Below are positions 62,323-64,000 of a stretch of 64,000 nucleotides of DNA, in pieces. A model generated the notes under the pieces. It did not search any database. It was not told where the DNA came from and saw only the letters and a list, made by a program, of their open reading frames with translations. Position 1 is the first letter of the stretch. Each line of letters opens with the position of its first letter. The DNA comes from Microbacterium sp. LKL04 (GTDB lineage Bacteria > Actinomycetota > Actinomycetes > Actinomycetales > Microbacteriaceae): NCBI RefSeq assembly GCF_900102005.1, contig NZ_LT627736.1:1240001-1304000 (forward strand), read 5' to 3'. Position numbers and translations under genes: made by a program.

Positions 62323-63797
62323 GCACGAAACCCCGACGGCGGCACCGCTGGAGTCTGCAGGCGCGGCTCATCACCGCCGTCGTCTCGTTCGTGTCGGTGA
62401 TCCTCATCACCGTCGGGCTCGGCACGGGGACGGTGCTCGAGTCGATCCTGCGGGAGAACCTCGACGCGAAAGTCACCCGAGCGCAGGACTCGATCTACGT
62501 CGATCTCAACAACCGCGCCGAAGACATCCTCAGCGGCAGCCGTCAGGAGCGGGGCACGATCCTCGTCGTCAGCAACATCAGCGGCATCACCGCGGCCTAC
62601 GTCGATGACGAGGGAAACGTGCGCTCGCTCGATGTCAGCCGCATCATGCTCGTCCCGTCGGACCAGGACGGCTGGGCCGACGCGACCGTCACCGGCCTCG
62701 GCCACTATCGCGTCCACGAAGAGCCGGGGCCGTACACGACCATCACGGGTCTGCCCACCTCGGAGGTGACGAGCGTCAGCGCTCGCATCGTCACCACGGT
62801 CGCGCTGCTGACGACGGGCGGTCTCCTCGTCCTCGCCGCGATCATCGCCCTCCTGATCCGTCGCGCTCTCGCACCGTTGCGATCGGTCGCCGCGACGGCA
62901 TCCCGTGTCGCGTCGCTCCCCCTCTCCGAGGGCGCCGTCACGATCACCGAGCGCGTCCCCGACGAGGACACCGACGCACACACGGAAGTCGGACAGGTCG
63001 GTCACGCCCTCAACACCCTCCTCGATCACGTGGAGAGCTCGCTGGCCGCCCGCCAGCGCAACGAGGATCGGATGCGGGCCTTCGTCGCCGATGCGAGCCA
63101 CGAGCTGCGCACGCCCCTCGCCTCGATCCGCGGATACTCCGAGCTCTCCCTCCGCGGCATCCGTCAGGCGGAGGCCTCCGGCCCTCACGCCGCCGGGGTG
63201 GTCGCCGACACGACGAAGGAGTCCCTGGAGCGCATCCAGGCGCAGTCGCTGCGGATGACGGCGCTCGTCGAGGATCTGCTGCTCCTGGCTCGCCTGGACG
63301 AGGGCACGGAACTGGTCTACAGCGCCGTCGACCTCACCCGGCTCGCCGTCGAAGCGGTCTCGGACGCCCGTGTCGCGGGCACCGATCACGATTGGGTGCT
63401 CGAGGTCGACGACGACCCGGCGATCGTCGCCGGTGACGCTGGGCGCCTGCACCAGGTCGCCGCCAACCTCCTCGCGAACGCCCGACTGCACACCCCCGCC
63501 GGCACCCGGGTCACGACGACCGTCGAGACCCAGGACGGTGAGGCGATCCTGCGGGTGCACGACGACGGCCCCGGAATCAACCCCTCCGTCGTGAACGAAC
63601 TGTTCGAGCGGTTCAGCCGAGCGGATTCCTCGCGTGCCCGTCAGACCGGCGGTACCGGACTCGGGCTCTCGATCGCCAAAGCGATCATCACCGGACACGG
63701 CGGCCGGATCGTCGTGGACTCCGAGCCCGGCTCGACCACGTTCGAGGTGCGGCTGCCCGCCCGCCCCGACTCCCCCGCCGACGCCACCACCGAGTGA
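62319..63797 (+). CDS. Sensor histidine kinase with extracytoplasmic domain
   Basis: A 492-aa kinase: helix 1 (15-38), extracytoplasmic sensor of about 120 residues, helix 2 (158-181), HAMP (181-235), phosphoacceptor His261 (ASHELRTPLASI), then an ATP-binding domain (NLLANARLHTPAG, DDGPGI, GGTGLGLSIA). GTG 62319 overlaps the regulator stop. The pair is probably autoregulated and senses an envelope signal; the target genes are not in view. Confidence 0.93.
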   Translation: MSTKPRRRHRWSLQARLITAVVSFVSVILITVGLGTGTVLESILRENLDAKVTRAQDSIYVDLNNRAEDILSGSRQERGTILVVSNISGITAAYVDDEGNVRSLDVSRIMLVPSDQDGWADATVTGLGHYRVHEEPGPYTTITGLPTSEVTSVSARIVTTVALLTTGGLLVLAAIIALLIRRALAPLRSVAATASRVASLPLSEGAVTITERVPDEDTDAHTEVGQVGHALNTLLDHVESSLAARQRNEDRMRAFVADASHELRTPLASIRGYSELSLRGIRQAEASGPHAAGVVADTTKESLERIQAQSLRMTALVEDLLLLARLDEGTELVYSAVDLTRLAVEAVSDARVAGTDHDWVLEVDDDPAIVAGDAGRLHQVAANLLANARLHTPAGTRVTTTVETQDGEAILRVHDDGPGINPSVVNELFERFSRADSSRARQTGGTGLGLSIAKAIITGHGGRIVVDSEPGSTTFEVRLPARPDSPADATTE

Positions 63798-63801
63798 ACT
63801 G

Positions 63802-63862
63802 ATCGAGGTCCCGATCGGGCCGGAGGACGTCGATGCGTACCCGGTCCGATCGGGACCTCGAT
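63802..63862. terminator. Long stem-loop after the second two-component operon
   Basis: Positions 63802-63818 are perfectly complementary to 63846-63862 (17 bp, ATCGAGGTC.../...GACCTCGAT), with five further pairs inside (one G-U). It lies between the kinase and a convergent gene. Confidence 0.75.
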
Positions 63863-63876
63863 GCGGTTGAGGCAGC

Positions 63877-64000
63877 TCAGTAGCCGCTGAAGGCGTCCGT
63901 GGTGATGGACTTCGCTCGGTTCAGCGCGGGCGTCAGCGTGGCGATGAGCGCCGGCGGACCGGACACGAAGGCGTGTCGCCGGTCGATGTCGGGAACGTGG
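63877..64000 (-). CDS. C-terminus of a flavin/ferredoxin reductase-like oxidoreductase (cut by window edge)
   Basis: The last 40 residues read leftward: HVPDIDRRHAFVSGPPALIA, then a helix and SITTDAFSGY at the end. The FVSGPP motif followed by a terminal DxFxGY is typical of the NAD(P)-binding domain of ferredoxin-NADP reductase-like proteins. The N-terminal FAD domain lies beyond base 64000. Confidence 0.7.
   Translation of the reverse strand, partial: HVPDIDRRHAFVSGPPALIATLTPALNRAKSITTDAFSGY

Overview
The window is about 70% G+C with short gaps, frequent GTG starts and many 1-4 nt stop/start overlaps. Protein sequences and gene orders (DUF7882-like protein, eno/divIC/DUF501/subtilase, xseA/xseB/DUF4245, class II fructose-bisphosphate aldolase, GlpX) fit a Gram-positive actinobacterium of the family Microbacteriaceae, most like Microbacterium. 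This placement comes from recognising the sequences, not from a database search. The DNA looks like ordinary chromosome: I see no rRNA, CRISPR array, insertion sequence, prophage or conjugation gene, and no gene-free stretch longer than about 260 bases.

Layout. 1-5.0 kb: NAD biosynthesis operon nadA(partial)-nadB-nadC-cysteine desulfurase, with a family 2 glycosyltransferase overlapping its end. 5.0-8.5 kb: ABC exporter divergent from a DHA2-type MFS transporter. 8.5-10.3 kb: a 48-aa peptide ending CCGGGCCSTK with a palindrome at its start, a DJ-1/PfpI protein, a CopC-like protein and a small acidic protein. 10.3-12.6 kb: two related AraC regulators around a DUF7882-like protein. 12.6-19.2 kb: alpha/beta-hydrolase-fold protein, ychF, a DEDDh exonuclease, rmuC, glpX and fbaA. 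19.2-28 kb: M23 endopeptidase, ispH, xseAB, DUF4245 protein, carbonic anhydrase, fumC and a two-component system. 28-37.7 kb: PhoH, PLP enzyme, uppS, hemolysin III family protein, greA, ilvA, AI-2E family transporter and lemA. 37.7-43 kb: a tRNA with anticodon UAA, then eno, divIC, DUF501, subtilase and NDH-2 reading leftward. 43-51 kb: O-methyltransferase, DUF1648 protein and GntR regulator, two APC permeases, SGNH hydrolase, hisS and mazG. 51-59 kb: ppc, mfd, pth and rplY. 59-64 kb: a 38-aa membrane peptide, gnd, a VanZ-like protein, a second two-component system and the end of a flavin reductase-like gene.

Together the genes cover central carbon metabolism (fbaA, glpX, eno, ppc, fumC, gnd), NAD and isoprenoid/undecaprenyl supply (nadABC, ispH, uppS), translation (hisS, pth, rplY, ychF, tRNA), DNA repair (mfd, xseAB, rmuC) and envelope functions.

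The most notable points are these. (1) The UAA-anticodon (Leu) tRNA is 73 nt with a 5-nt variable loop instead of the long arm usual for bacterial tRNA-Leu. (2) At least sixteen genes have a TANNNT -10 box ending 6-8 nt before the start codon with no ribosome binding site, which predicts widespread leaderless transcription and fixes several starts. (3) The VanZ-like gene appears to start on CTG overlapping the gnd stop. (4) The divIC ribosome binding site and start codon lie inside a 16-bp hairpin. (5) The 48-aa Cys-rich peptide has a perfect palindrome over its predicted -10. No obviously new multi-gene system stands out; the AraC/DUF7882/AraC module and the Cys-rich peptide locus are the best candidates.
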